Positions 20,456-28,983 of a DNA stretch of 64,000 nt are shown here, piece after piece. Positions within the stretch are counted from its first letter, which is position 1. Each line of letters begins with the position of its first letter. The stretch lies in assembly GCF_017589465.1 (NCBI RefSeq), contig NZ_JAELYA010000002.1, forward strand, positions 434,001 through 498,000, written 5' to 3'. The position numbers and the translations under genes are program-made. A model generated the notes under the pieces. That model was not told where the DNA came from. It saw only the letters and a program-made list of their open reading frames with translations, and did not search any database. This stretch comes from Pseudomonas schmalbachii (lineage in GTDB: Bacteria; Pseudomonadota; Gammaproteobacteria; Pseudomonadales; Pseudomonadaceae).

Positions 20456-21259
20456 TCAATATCTGAATGACTTGACCAGCAGCAGGTCGCCGATGGTGCG
20501 CAGGGGCACCAGGAAGGTCTCGCGTTTTTCGTCCACGGTGTTCTCGTTGAACACCAGGCTGATCTGCGCGGTGATCACCTCGTTCTGGTTGCTGCCAGCC
20601 TCGAAGTTGTAGCCCTGGCTGTTCAGGTTGCCCCAGTAGTTCACATACAGCAGGTAGGTGCCATGCGGGGGCGCAGCCATGGTGAACATTTCCGGTCCCG
20701 GCCCGTCGACGCTGTCGACATCCAGCCCGCCGCCGGCCTGCAGCACCGGTCGCGCCCAGTAGGCATGCTGGCCGTCCGGAGTGACCACGTGCAGGTCGAG
20801 TTCCGCCTTGGGATCGTCCCAGCCGAGCACCACGCGCAGGCGCGCCGGGGTCAGCAGGGTATTGGCCTCGTAGAACTGGATGCGCTTCAGCGGCTGCCCC
20901 GCCTCGCTGACCACCTCCACGCTGTTGGAACCGGCGCCGAAAGCATAGGGCCGGACGAAACGCCCGGCCTCATCCGTATATAAAGGCAGCGGATTGCCGT
21001 TCACCACCAGGCGTTGCGGGCGCTGGGTGCCGGCCAGTTCGCGCAGGCGGCCCTCGATCAGGCTGCGATTGCGCTGGGCGCCACGGTCGATGGGTGGTGT
21101 GGGATAGGCGACGCGGGGGTTTTCCGTGCGGTCGAGCAGCCCGGAATAGCGCCAGCCAGCCGACGGCCCGTCGATATCGGCCGCTGGAGCCGCGCAAGTG
21201 CCGGCCACCGGCAGCGACAGCCCGAACACAACCGGCAGGATGCGCAGGACGGGGCGCAT
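20456..21259 (-). CDS. magA: MagA-like secreted DUF2135 protein, first gene of the alpha-2-macroglobulin operon
   Basis: 267 residues from ATG at 21259; an upstream in-frame ATG at 21373 would put 38 unrelated residues before the signal peptide MRPVLRILPVVFGLSL. DUF2135 (YfaP-type) features: RLVVNGNPLPLYTDEAG, GAGSNSVEVVSEAG, LGWDDPKAELDLHVVTPDG and YLLYVNYWGN. Paralogue of magF at the other end of the operon. Partner of MagD in P. aeruginosa. Translation is probably controlled by RsmA: the Shine-Dalgarno overlaps a CAAGGATC motif. Upstream gap to the UMF1 transporter gene is 126 bases and must hold the operon promoter. Confidence 0.88.
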   Translation of the reverse strand: MRPVLRILPVVFGLSLPVAGTCAAPAADIDGPSAGWRYSGLLDRTENPRVAYPTPPIDRGAQRNRSLIEGRLRELAGTQRPQRLVVNGNPLPLYTDEAGRFVRPYAFGAGSNSVEVVSEAGQPLKRIQFYEANTLLTPARLRVVLGWDDPKAELDLHVVTPDGQHAYWARPVLQAGGGLDVDSVDGPGPEMFTMAAPPHGTYLLYVNYWGNLNSQGYNFEAGSNQNEVITAQISLVFNENTVDEKRETFLVPLRTIGDLLLVKSFRY

Positions 21260-21261
21260 GA

Positions 21262-21275
21262 TCGATCCTTGATAT
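21262..21275 (-). promoter_or_regulatory. Candidate RsmA/CsrA binding site over the magA ribosome binding site
   Basis: Reading the minus strand, ATATCAAGGATCGATC precedes the magA ATG. CAAGGAT matches the CsrA/RsmA consensus core CARGGAU and is also the only good Shine-Dalgarno. P. aeruginosa magD expression is reported to be under RetS-RsmA control, which agrees. Single site seen; no RNA folding was computed. Confidence 0.5.
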
Positions 21276-21385
21276 GAAAGTGATCCGCTAAGCCTAGACG
21301 GGCATGGCCGATGCAGGCCGTCAGACGGCTCCGAAAAAACGGCAGACATGGACTCGCCGTTACGTAAGTCCACGCAGTCATTTAC

Positions 21386-22693
21386 CTAGGCGGCCGCAGT
21401 CTGCGGCGCATCGAGCAGCGCGGCACGCTGGCCGCGCTTGAGGTCGACGCCGGCCAGCAGCAACAGGCCGACGACGAAGTAGCTGCCGGTCACCAGCATC
21501 GCCAGGCGGTGGTCACCGCCGCTCAGCCAGTTGGTCAGGCCGTAGGTCATCGGCCCGAGTATCGACGACAGCTTCACCGCCTGCCCCCACAGGCCGAAGA
21601 ACTCCCCCAGCCGCGTCGGCGGTGCCAGCAGGCCGACGATGGCGCGCCCGGCCGACTGGCTCGCGCCCATGCACAGCCCGGCGACATTCGCCGCCAGCCA
21701 GAACTGCGCCGGTCCCTGGGCGGACCAGACCAGCCCCACCATGAGAATCCAGCCAACCAGGGTCAGCGCCAGGGTCGCGCGGTGGCCGAGGTAGTCCTGC
21801 AGATGGCCGAACGCCAGGGCGCCGAGGGAAGCGGTGATGTTGACCACGAAGATCAGCATCAGCGTGTCCTGGGTGCTGAAGCCCATCGCCTGGTCGGCAT
21901 AGATGGCGGCCAGGGTGATCACCGCCGAAATCCCCGCCTGGTAGCTCACAGTGCACAGCAGGAAGCGCAGCAGGTCGCGATAGCGGCGTGCCTCGCCGAG
22001 GGTGCGCGCCAGCCGCGCCCAGGTCTCGCGCAGGGTGTGGCGCTCGTCGGCGCGTAGTTGCGGTTTGGCCCGTTCGCGCAGGAAGAGGAAAGTCGGCAGG
22101 CTGGACAGGGCGAACAGCGCGGCGGTGATCAGCATGCACACCGGGACGAACTGCGCCGCCTCCTGTCCCCGCCCCTGCGCCCAGGCGACATACGCCAGGC
22201 AGGCGCCGAGGCTGAGCAGGCCGCCGATGTAGCCCAGCCCCCAGCCCCAGCCGGAAACCCGGCCGAGGGCATCGCTGCGCGCCAGTTCGGGCAGGAAGGC
22301 GGCGACCAGGTTCTCGCCGGTGCCGAAGAAATAGTTCGACAGCACCACGAACAGCACCGCCAGGGCGAGCGTGCCGGGACCGGCCAGCGCCAGTCCGGCG
22401 GTGCACAGCACGCAGCCGATGGTGGTCAGCAGCAGCAGGCGCTTCTTGCAGGCGCGGGCGTCGGCGTAGGCGCCCACCAGCGGCGCGCTGAGGATCACCA
22501 GCAGGTAGGAAAGGGAAATGGCGCTGGTCCAGGCCAGGGTGCCCCAGTCCGCGCCGCCGGCCACCACGGCGACGAAGAAGGCGTTGAACACGGCCGTCGT
22601 GACCACCGTGGTGTAGCCGGAGTTGGCGAAGTCGTACATGGCCCAGGCCCAGACTTCGCGATACTGCACTCCCGGGACAAGACTGGCGGACAT
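21386..22693 (-). CDS. MFS transporter, UMF1 (Atg22-like) family
   Basis: 435 residues with about twelve hydrophobic segments. The N-terminus after the start is REVWAWAMYDFANSGYTTVV, the hallmark WxxYDFANS-type motif of the UMF1/Atg22-like branch of the major facilitator superfamily. It lacks the usual sugar-transporter motifs. ATG at 22693, chosen because this start gives MSASLVPGVQYREV directly before the motif; an in-frame ATG at 22747 lies upstream. Substrate unknown; yeast Atg22 exports amino acids from the vacuole, but bacterial members are uncharacterised. Transcribed towards the mag operon. Confidence 0.88.
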   Translation of the reverse strand: MSASLVPGVQYREVWAWAMYDFANSGYTTVVTTAVFNAFFVAVVAGGADWGTLAWTSAISLSYLLVILSAPLVGAYADARACKKRLLLLTTIGCVLCTAGLALAGPGTLALAVLFVVLSNYFFGTGENLVAAFLPELARSDALGRVSGWGWGLGYIGGLLSLGACLAYVAWAQGRGQEAAQFVPVCMLITAALFALSSLPTFLFLRERAKPQLRADERHTLRETWARLARTLGEARRYRDLLRFLLCTVSYQAGISAVITLAAIYADQAMGFSTQDTLMLIFVVNITASLGALAFGHLQDYLGHRATLALTLVGWILMVGLVWSAQGPAQFWLAANVAGLCMGASQSAGRAIVGLLAPPTRLGEFFGLWGQAVKLSSILGPMTYGLTNWLSGGDHRLAMLVTGSYFVVGLLLLAGVDLKRGQRAALLDAPQTAAA

Positions 22694-22783
22694 TGAGGCT
22701 CTCCGTTTGCTGATCGATGGTGGCCGGCGCATGCCGACGGGTCGCACAGATTCTAGCGTCCACAGGGAGATCCGGGGTTCAGG

Positions 22784-22939
22784 CGTAGGTTGGCGCTGAG
22801 CTTGCGAAGCCCAACATCTGCTGAGCCTGGCACCGTTGGGCTTCGCGGGCTCAGCCCAACCTACGAGTTCAGCCCAATATCAGGCCCCGCCAGTGTTGGG
22901 CTTCGCAAGCTCAGCACCAACCTACGAGTTCAGCCCAAC
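22784..22939. repeat. Tandem palindromic repeats, family B (GTAGGTTGGCGCTGAGC)
   Basis: One complete palindrome (22784-22865: GTAGGTTGGCGCTGAGCTTG ... to GGCTCAGCCCAACCTACG) followed by a second, partial one ending at 22939. Fills much of the 383-base gap (22694-23076) between the UMF1 transporter and the divergent ACP-FAAL gene. The remainder of that gap (22940-23076) shows no gene and no convincing promoter hexamers. Related units: 25922, 31812, 46270, 50333, 50436. Confidence 0.85.
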
Positions 22940-23076
22940 GCCGCGCGGACTCCGGGCGTTACGCGAACTCGGCGGCGATATGCAACTGGTCCGCTGTCGC
23001 TATCGCTGCGGTGGACAACGGCCTATGGTGCAAGAACGTGGCGGCCGGTAAAGCCGTCGCCTCGCGAGACTGATCG

Positions 23077-25908
23077 ATGCCGCACTCGCCCGATGACACC
23101 CGCGTCGTACCGGGTCCCGAGGGGATGGTGGAACGCCTGCTGGCAATCGCCCGCCAGGTCGTCGCCGAGTTGCGTCCGCAGGATTCGGCCAGTCTGCGCA
23201 TCGGCCTGCACAGCCGTCTCGAAGACGATCTCGGCCTGGACAGCCTGGGCCGGGTGGAACTCTGGTCGCGCGTCGAGCGTGAGTTTGGCGTGCGCCTGCC
23301 GGAAGCCGCGTTCAGCGAGGTAGAGACCCTGCAGCAACTGCTGCGGGTTCTGGGAGTGGGCGAACACCGCGCAGCGACGTCCGTGGCGACTATCGGGGCG
23401 GAGGCTGACGAGCCGGCGGGCGCGGAAACACCCGAGCGTGCGCAAACCCTGATCGAAGTGCTCGACTGGCACGTCAATCGCCATCCCCATCGCATCCAGG
23501 TGCGTCTGCTCGGCGAAGGCGACAGCCAGGAGCCGATCAGCTACGCGGCCCTGCAGCAGGGCGCACTGGCCGTCGCCTGCGGCCTGCAGCATTACGGCCT
23601 GCGTGCGGGCGAACGGGTCGCGCTGATGCTACCCACCGGGCGCGATTTCCTCCATGCCTTCCTCGGCGCGCTGCTGGCCGGCGGTGTGCCGGTACCCATC
23701 TATCCGCCCATGCGCCTGGCCCGGATCGAGGAACACCTGCAGCGCCAGGCGGCCATTCTCGGCAACGCCGAAGCCCGGATGCTGATCACCGTGCCCGAGG
23801 CCAAACTGGTCGCCCGGCTGCTGCGGGCGCAGGTGCCGAGCCTGGGCATGATCGCCAGCGTCGCCGAGCTGTCTTCCACCGGCGGCCGATGGATCGATCC
23901 GCAGCGACAGGCGCAGGACCTCGCCTTCCTGCAGTACACCTCGGGCAGCACCGGCCAGCCCAAGGGCGTGATGGTCAGCCACGCCAACCTGCTGGCCAAC
24001 CTGCGCGCCATGGGCTCGGTGCTGCGGGTCACGCCCGACGACGTGTTCGTCAGCTGGTTGCCGATGTATCACGACATGGGCCTGATCGGCGCCTGGTTCG
24101 GCAGTCTCTACTACGCCTTCCCGCTGGTGCTGATGTCGCCTCTGGCCTTCCTGGCCCGCCCGGGGCGCTGGCTGCGGAGCATCCACGAACATCGCGGCAC
24201 GCTGTCGGCGGCGCCCAACTTCGCCTACGAGTTGTGCCTGAACAAGCTCGACGACGCCGAGCTCGAAGGACTGGACCTGTCCAGCTGGCGCCTGGCCCTG
24301 AACGGTGCCGAGCCGGTCAATCCGGACACCCTGCAACGCTTCGCCGAGCGCTTCGGCCGCTATGGCCTGGCTCCGGGTGCGCTGATGCCGGTGTATGGGC
24401 TGGCCGAGGCGACCCTGGACGTGACCCTGCCGGAACCGGGGCGCGGACCGTCGTTCGACTGGGTCCAGCGCGATACCTTCCAGTCCCATGGCCGCGCCGT
24501 GCGTGCCGCGCCGGACGACCCTGGCGCACTGTGCTTCGTCTCCTGCGGACGCCCGCTGCCGGGGCATCAGGTGCGCATCGTCGACGACACGGGAATCGAA
24601 CTGCCCGAGCGACGCGAGGGGCATCTGCAGTTCTGCGGGCCGTCCACCACCGCTGGCTACTTCCACAACCCCCAGGAAAGCGCGCGGGTTCGCGACGGTC
24701 CCTGGCTCGACTCGCAGGACCTCGGCTACATCGCCGCCGGCGAGATCTACCTCAGCGGCCGGGTCAAGGACCTGATCATCCGCGGCGGACGCAATATCTA
24801 TCCCTACGACGTGGAGAATGCCGTGGGCAGGCTGGCCGGCCTGCGCAAGGGTTGCGTGGCGGTATTCGGCTGTCCCGATGCGGCGGGCAACGAGCGTCTG
24901 GTGGTGCTGGCGGAAACCCGCGAACAGGAGCCCGGGGAGCTCGACCGCCTGCGCCGGACAATCGCCCGTATCACCCTCGAACTGACCGGAGCGGCGCCGG
25001 ACGACATCGTGCTGGCGCCGCCGCACAGCGTGCTGAAGACCTCCAGCGGCAAGATCCGCCGCGCCGCCAGCCGCGAACTCTACGAGCGCGGCGAACTGGG
25101 GCGGGCAGCGCCGGCAGCCTGGCGGCAATTGCTGCGGATGCTGCGTACGCTGGTGACCGCCCAGTTGCTGCGCGGCTGGCGAACCCTGCAGGAGTTGCTC
25201 TACGCCGCTTGGTTCTGGGGGCTGCTGGTACTGATCGGCAGCCTGACCTGGCTGGCAACCGCGCTATTGCCGCGCCCGGCCTGGTGCAGGCGTCTGGCGC
25301 GACGGGCGGCACGCGGCTTCCTGCATCTGGTCGGAGTGCCGCTGCGGGTCGACGGCCTGGGGCGTCTGTACCGCGGCGAGGTGCGCGTGCTGGTCGCCAA
25401 CCACGCCAGCTACCTCGACGGACTGGCACTCTGCGCGGCGCTGCCATCCGGGTTCAGCTTCGTCGCCAAGCGCGAACTGGCCGGGCAGCGCATTGCCGGG
25501 ACCTTCCTGCGCCGCCTGGGGACCTGTTTCGTCGAGCGTTTCGATCCCCGCCGCAGTGCGGCCGACGCCGAGGTCTTGGCGGGGGCGCTGCAGCGCGGGG
25601 AATCCCTGGTGTTCTTCCCCGAAGGCACGCTCACCCGCGAGCCGGGGCTGCTGCCGTTCCGCATGGGCGCATTCGTCCTCGCCGCGCGTGCCGACGTGCC
25701 GCTGGTTCCGGTGGCCATTCGCGGTTCGCGCATGCTGCTGCGCGATGGCCAGTGGTTCCCGCACCATGGCGAACTGCATGTGAGCGTCTGCCCTCAGTTG
25801 CTGGCGGAAGGCCCCGACTGGCTGGATGCGATCCGCCTGCGGGACCGCGCGCGGGCGGAACTGCTACAGCGTCTGGATGAGCCGGATCGATTGTTGCTCG
25901 CCAGCTGA
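23077..25908 (+). CDS. Fusion protein: acyl carrier protein, fatty acyl-AMP ligase, PlsC-type acyltransferase
   Basis: 943 residues in three parts. Residues ~15-95 are an acyl carrier domain with the phosphopantetheine site LGLDSLGRVEL (Ser56). Residues ~125-680 are an adenylating enzyme of the fatty acyl-AMP ligase type: TSGSTGQPKG near 288, LPMYHDMGLIG near 328, AAPNFAYELC, LNGAEPV, GRNIYPYDVE and the C-terminal lysine region LKTSSGKIRR. After a membrane helix (~710-732), residues ~745-930 are an LPLAT domain: NHASYLDG (HX4D, near 776), VAKRELAG, FFPEGTLT and VPLVPVAIRG. It would activate a fatty acid, load its own ACP and pass the acyl chain to a lipid acceptor. Start ATG 23077; ATG 23125 is possible. 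It stands alone between repeats. Confidence 0.9.
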   Translation: MPHSPDDTRVVPGPEGMVERLLAIARQVVAELRPQDSASLRIGLHSRLEDDLGLDSLGRVELWSRVEREFGVRLPEAAFSEVETLQQLLRVLGVGEHRAATSVATIGAEADEPAGAETPERAQTLIEVLDWHVNRHPHRIQVRLLGEGDSQEPISYAALQQGALAVACGLQHYGLRAGERVALMLPTGRDFLHAFLGALLAGGVPVPIYPPMRLARIEEHLQRQAAILGNAEARMLITVPEAKLVARLLRAQVPSLGMIASVAELSSTGGRWIDPQRQAQDLAFLQYTSGSTGQPKGVMVSHANLLANLRAMGSVLRVTPDDVFVSWLPMYHDMGLIGAWFGSLYYAFPLVLMSPLAFLARPGRWLRSIHEHRGTLSAAPNFAYELCLNKLDDAELEGLDLSSWRLALNGAEPVNPDTLQRFAERFGRYGLAPGALMPVYGLAEATLDVTLPEPGRGPSFDWVQRDTFQSHGRAVRAAPDDPGALCFVSCGRPLPGHQVRIVDDTGIELPERREGHLQFCGPSTTAGYFHNPQESARVRDGPWLDSQDLGYIAAGEIYLSGRVKDLIIRGGRNIYPYDVENAVGRLAGLRKGCVAVFGCPDAAGNERLVVLAETREQEPGELDRLRRTIARITLELTGAAPDDIVLAPPHSVLKTSSGKIRRAASRELYERGELGRAAPAAWRQLLRMLRTLVTAQLLRGWRTLQELLYAAWFWGLLVLIGSLTWLATALLPRPAWCRRLARRAARGFLHLVGVPLRVDGLGRLYRGEVRVLVANHASYLDGLALCAALPSGFSFVAKRELAGQRIAGTFLRRLGTCFVERFDPRRSAADAEVLAGALQRGESLVFFPEGTLTREPGLLPFRMGAFVLAARADVPLVPVAIRGSRMLLRDGQWFPHHGELHVSVCPQLLAEGPDWLDAIRLRDRARAELLQRLDEPDRLLLAS

Positions 25909-25921
25909 TCGGACGGAGCTA

Positions 25922-26005
25922 CGTAGGTTGGCGCTGAGCGCAGCGAAGCCCAACACCTGCCGGACGTGGCACCGTTGGGCTTCACTTCGTTCAGCACCAA
26001 CCTAC
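25922..26005. repeat. Palindromic repeat, family B
   Basis: GTAGGTTGGCGCTGAGCGCA ... inverted as TTCAGCACCAACCTAC. Occupies the convergent gap between the ACP-FAAL fusion gene and the AEC transporter gene and could act as a shared transcript end. Confidence 0.85.
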
Positions 26006-26012
26006 TCAAACC

Positions 26013-26954
26013 CTAGATCCAGCCGCCCCACTGCAAAAGGAAGATGCCGATATTGGTGGTCACCGCAGCGGCCAGCGTGGTGATGACGATGATCGACGCG
26101 GCGAGCTGGTGGTTGGCGTTGGCCGCCTGGGCCATGACGAAGCTGGCCGCCGCCGTCGGGCTGGCGAAGTAGAGGAACAGGACGCCCAGCTCAACGCCAC
26201 GGAAACCCCAGAGCCAGGCGCCCAGGGTGCACAGCAGCGGCAGCCAGACCATCTTCATCAGGCTGGCGCCGACCGCCAGGCTGCCGCTGTCGCGCAACGA
26301 AGCCAGCGACAGGGTGCCGCCGATGCAGATCAGCGCCAGCGGCATGGTCATCCGGGCGAAGTATTCGCCGGAGGTGAGCAGCCACTCCGGCAGCGCGATG
26401 GCCAGCCAGGAGAACGGCAGCGCCGCCAGCACGCCGAGGATCAGCGGATTGCGCAGCACGCTCTTGAAGATGCTCCACGGGTCGGACTTCAGGCTCGGGC
26501 TGTAGATCGCCAGCACCACCGCCGACAGCGTGTTGTAGGTGACGATCACTAGGCCGGCGAGCACCGAGCCCAGCGCCAGGCCGTGCGAGCCGTACAGACT
26601 GGTGGCCAGCGCCAGGCCGACGATGCCGTTGTTGCCGCGAAAGGCGCCCTGGGTAAACACGCCGCGTTCCTCGCGCGGCACCCGCCAGACCGCCCAGCCC
26701 CAGGCGAAGAGGAAGCCGATCAGGGTCGCCACGCAGAAATACGCCAGCACCGCCGGGCGCGCCGCCGTGTGCAGGTCCGCATGGTAGATGCCGAGGAACA
26801 GCATGGTCGGCATGGTGGCGTTGAACACCAGTGCCGAAGCGGTGTTGATGAACGACGCGTCGATCAGGCCGAGACGCCGCAGCAGCACGCCAAGGAACAG
26901 CATGGCGAAGACCGGCGCGGTGATGCCGAGGGTTTCGTAGAAGATCGCGAGCAT
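26013..26954 (-). CDS. AEC family (auxin efflux carrier-like) transporter
   Basis: 313 residues with about ten hydrophobic helices, from ATG at 26954 (MLAIFYETLGITAPVFAMLF). The pattern of two five-helix halves, with FNATMPTMLF in the first and FASPTAAASFVMA in the second, is typical of the AEC/MdcF-like family. Bacterial relatives move malonate, malate or other small organic anions; the substrate here is unknown. Upstream in-frame ATGs at 27038 and 27020 are rejected because the added residues are polar and not family-like. It interrupts the mag-roxR order known in P. aeruginosa together with its two leftward neighbours. Confidence 0.9.
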   Translation of the reverse strand: MLAIFYETLGITAPVFAMLFLGVLLRRLGLIDASFINTASALVFNATMPTMLFLGIYHADLHTAARPAVLAYFCVATLIGFLFAWGWAVWRVPREERGVFTQGAFRGNNGIVGLALATSLYGSHGLALGSVLAGLVIVTYNTLSAVVLAIYSPSLKSDPWSIFKSVLRNPLILGVLAALPFSWLAIALPEWLLTSGEYFARMTMPLALICIGGTLSLASLRDSGSLAVGASLMKMVWLPLLCTLGAWLWGFRGVELGVLFLYFASPTAAASFVMAQAANANHQLAASIIVITTLAAAVTTNIGIFLLQWGGWI

Positions 26955-27080
26955 TGCAGGAAGTGTCGGAAGGCGGGCCCGGCGATGATAGCAGGCCCGG
27001 TGTGCTGCCTCATCCGGCATCCAGCACTCGGGGCGCAATACCAGGCGCTTGTTCCCATGTCTCGGGGTCGCGAGGCATAC

Positions 27081-27110
27081 AAAAAGGGGAGCACCGTGAT
27101 GGGGCTCCCC
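27081..27110 (-). terminator. Intrinsic terminator of roxSR
   Basis: On the minus strand GGGGAGC pairs with GCTCCCC across an 11-base loop and is followed by a T run (complement of AAAAA at 27081-27085). Located 31 bases after the roxR stop. Confidence 0.8.
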
Positions 27111-27141
27111 TGTCTGATCGCGTTATCGCGTCACGATTCGC

Positions 27142-27702
27142 TCAGCGGCGGACCGGGCGCTTCTGCAGCTTGCGCTGCAAGGTCCGCCGGTGCATGCCCA
27201 GCGCCCGGGCGGTGGCGGAGATGTTGCCGTCGTGCTCGGCCAGCACGCGCTGGATGTGCTCCCACTGCAGGCGGTCCACCGACATCGGATTTTCCGGCAC
27301 CAGGCTTTCCAGATCGGCATGGTCGGAGAGCAGCGCGGTCAGCACGTCGTCGGCATCCGCCGGCTTGCACAGGTAGTTGGTGGCGCCACGCTTGATCGAC
27401 TCCACCGCCGTGGCGATGCTCGAATAGCCGGTGAGGATCACCACGCGCATCTCGGGGTCCAGTTCGAGCAGCTTGGGCAGCAGGACCAGGCCGGAATCGC
27501 CTTCCATCTTCAGATCGAGCACGGCGTAGTCGGGCAGGTCTTCCCTGGCCAGCACCAGGCCTTCTTCGGCGGAGCTGGCGACCGATACCCTCAGGCCGCG
27601 CCGGCTCATGGCGCGCGCCATGACGCGGGTGAAGGTGGGGTCATCGTCCACCAACAGCAGATGGGGCTGCTCTTCGCCTTCGAACAGGTTCTCTTCGCTC
27701 AT
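27142..27702 (-). CDS. roxR: Response regulator RoxR (RegA/ActR/PrrA type)
   Basis: 186 residues. Receiver domain residues ~12-125 with the acidic pair VDDD (19-21), the phosphoacceptor Asp63 in YAVLDLKMEG, Thr/Ser near ILTGYSS and Lys in NYLCKPAD. A short linker leads to a Fis-type helix-turn-helix at the C-terminus (about 145-180, AEHDGNISATARALGMHRRT), the near-invariant form of RegA/PrrA regulators. In P. aeruginosa RoxSR senses the respiratory state and controls the cyanide-insensitive oxidase cioAB and other terminal oxidases. Follows roxS by 24 bases and ends in an intrinsic terminator. Confidence 0.96.
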   Translation of the reverse strand: MSEENLFEGEEQPHLLLVDDDPTFTRVMARAMSRRGLRVSVASSAEEGLVLAREDLPDYAVLDLKMEGDSGLVLLPKLLELDPEMRVVILTGYSSIATAVESIKRGATNYLCKPADADDVLTALLSDHADLESLVPENPMSVDRLQWEHIQRVLAEHDGNISATARALGMHRRTLQRKLQKRPVRR

Positions 27703-27726
27703 GGGTACATCCTCGCGGGCGGGTAC

Positions 27727-28983
27727 TCAGACCACGCCGTAACTTCGTGGCAGGCGCAACTCTGTCAGAGTGCCGCCATCTTCATGGTTGTACAACTTCA
27801 CCGTACCGCCAGCCCGGGTAACGCTGGCCTGGCTGAGGAACAGGCCGAGGCCGAAGCCCTTGCCCTTGGTGGTGAAGAAGGGTTTGCCGAGCTGCTCGGC
27901 GATCGCCAGCGGAACGCCTGCGCCGTGGTCGCGGATGCTCAGGCAGATGCTGGTGGCATCCCAGTCCAGGTTGATGCCGAGGTCGTCGGGACAGGCATCG
28001 GCGGCGTTGTTCAACAGATTGAGCAGCGCCTGGGTCAGGTCGGTTGGCGGAGTCAGCCGGGGCGCGGTGCCGCGGCCGAGGATCTGGTAGCGGTAGGTGG
28101 CTTCCGGACGCATCAGGTGCCAGCGGTTCAGCACGGCATCCAGCCACTCGTTGGCGCCCTGCTCGAACACGGCCTGGCGGCGGTCGGCCTCCGCCGCGCG
28201 CACCAGTTGCTGCAGGGTTTCCTTGCACAGCTTCACCTGTTCCTGCAGCAGGGCCAGGTCGTCCTGCAGCGAGGGGACGTTGCGGTGCTCCTGGCGCAGC
28301 TCGGTGAGCAGCACGCTCATGGTCGCCAGCGGCGTACCCAGCTCGTGGGCGGCGCCGGCGGCCTGGGTGGCCACGGCGAGCAGTTGCTGGTCGCGCATGC
28401 TCAGTTCGCGCCGTTCGGCCTGCAACTGCTCCTGCCGGCGCAGCTCCGCCGCCATGCGGGCGACGAAGAAGGTGATCAGCGCGGCGGCCAGGGCGAAGCT
28501 CAGCCACATGCCATAGATGAGCAGGTACTGGCGTTGCCCGGTCGCCATCTCCAGCGGATGGAACCACACCAGCAGCACGGTATAGGACGCCAGGGCAAGG
28601 CCGGCGAGGGTGATGGTGTGCACCCAGCTCAGGGTCGCCGCGGCGATGGTCAGCGGCACCAGGTAATAGGAGACGAACGGGTTGCTCGAACCGCCGGAGA
28701 AATACAGCAGGACGCTATGGATGATCAGGTCGAAGCCCAGCTGGACGGCGAACTCCTGGTCGGTGACCGGCCAGGACGCGCGCAGGCGCACGGCGGTCAG
28801 CAGGATCAGCGCGGCGGAAATGCACAGGGTGATGCCCAGGGGCAGCCAGGGCAGCGGCAGCAGGTCGGAGAGCCAGGCGAAGCCGACCGAAGCGGCTTGC
28901 GCGCAGAGAACCAGGATACGGATGAGGACAAGCCAGCCGAGATTCTGACGGCCGGCCGAAGGCTGGAAGACCGGTGTACGCAT
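27727..28983 (-). CDS. roxS: Redox sensor histidine kinase RoxS (RegB/PrrB type)
   Basis: 418 residues with six predicted membrane helices in the first ~180 residues. The ubiquinone-binding box of the RegB family, GGSSNPF, is at residues 97-103. The phosphorylation site is His213 in AAHELGTPLATM, the invariant RegB-type H-box. The ATP-binding part has NLLNNAADA (N-box), IRDHGAGVP (G1) and KGKGFGLGLFL (G2). ATG at 28983; an in-frame ATG at 29049 lies upstream but adds a non-conserved stretch. Operon with roxR. Confidence 0.96.
   Translation of the reverse strand: MRTPVFQPSAGRQNLGWLVLIRILVLCAQAASVGFAWLSDLLPLPWLPLGITLCISAALILLTAVRLRASWPVTDQEFAVQLGFDLIIHSVLLYFSGGSSNPFVSYYLVPLTIAAATLSWVHTITLAGLALASYTVLLVWFHPLEMATGQRQYLLIYGMWLSFALAAALITFFVARMAAELRRQEQLQAERRELSMRDQQLLAVATQAAGAAHELGTPLATMSVLLTELRQEHRNVPSLQDDLALLQEQVKLCKETLQQLVRAAEADRRQAVFEQGANEWLDAVLNRWHLMRPEATYRYQILGRGTAPRLTPPTDLTQALLNLLNNAADACPDDLGINLDWDATSICLSIRDHGAGVPLAIAEQLGKPFFTTKGKGFGLGLFLSQASVTRAGGTVKLYNHEDGGTLTELRLPRSYGVV

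Noticed and set aside
22784-22939. CRISPR-like array
   Set aside because: The repeats are long palindromes of intergenic REP type with no regular spacers and no cas genes.
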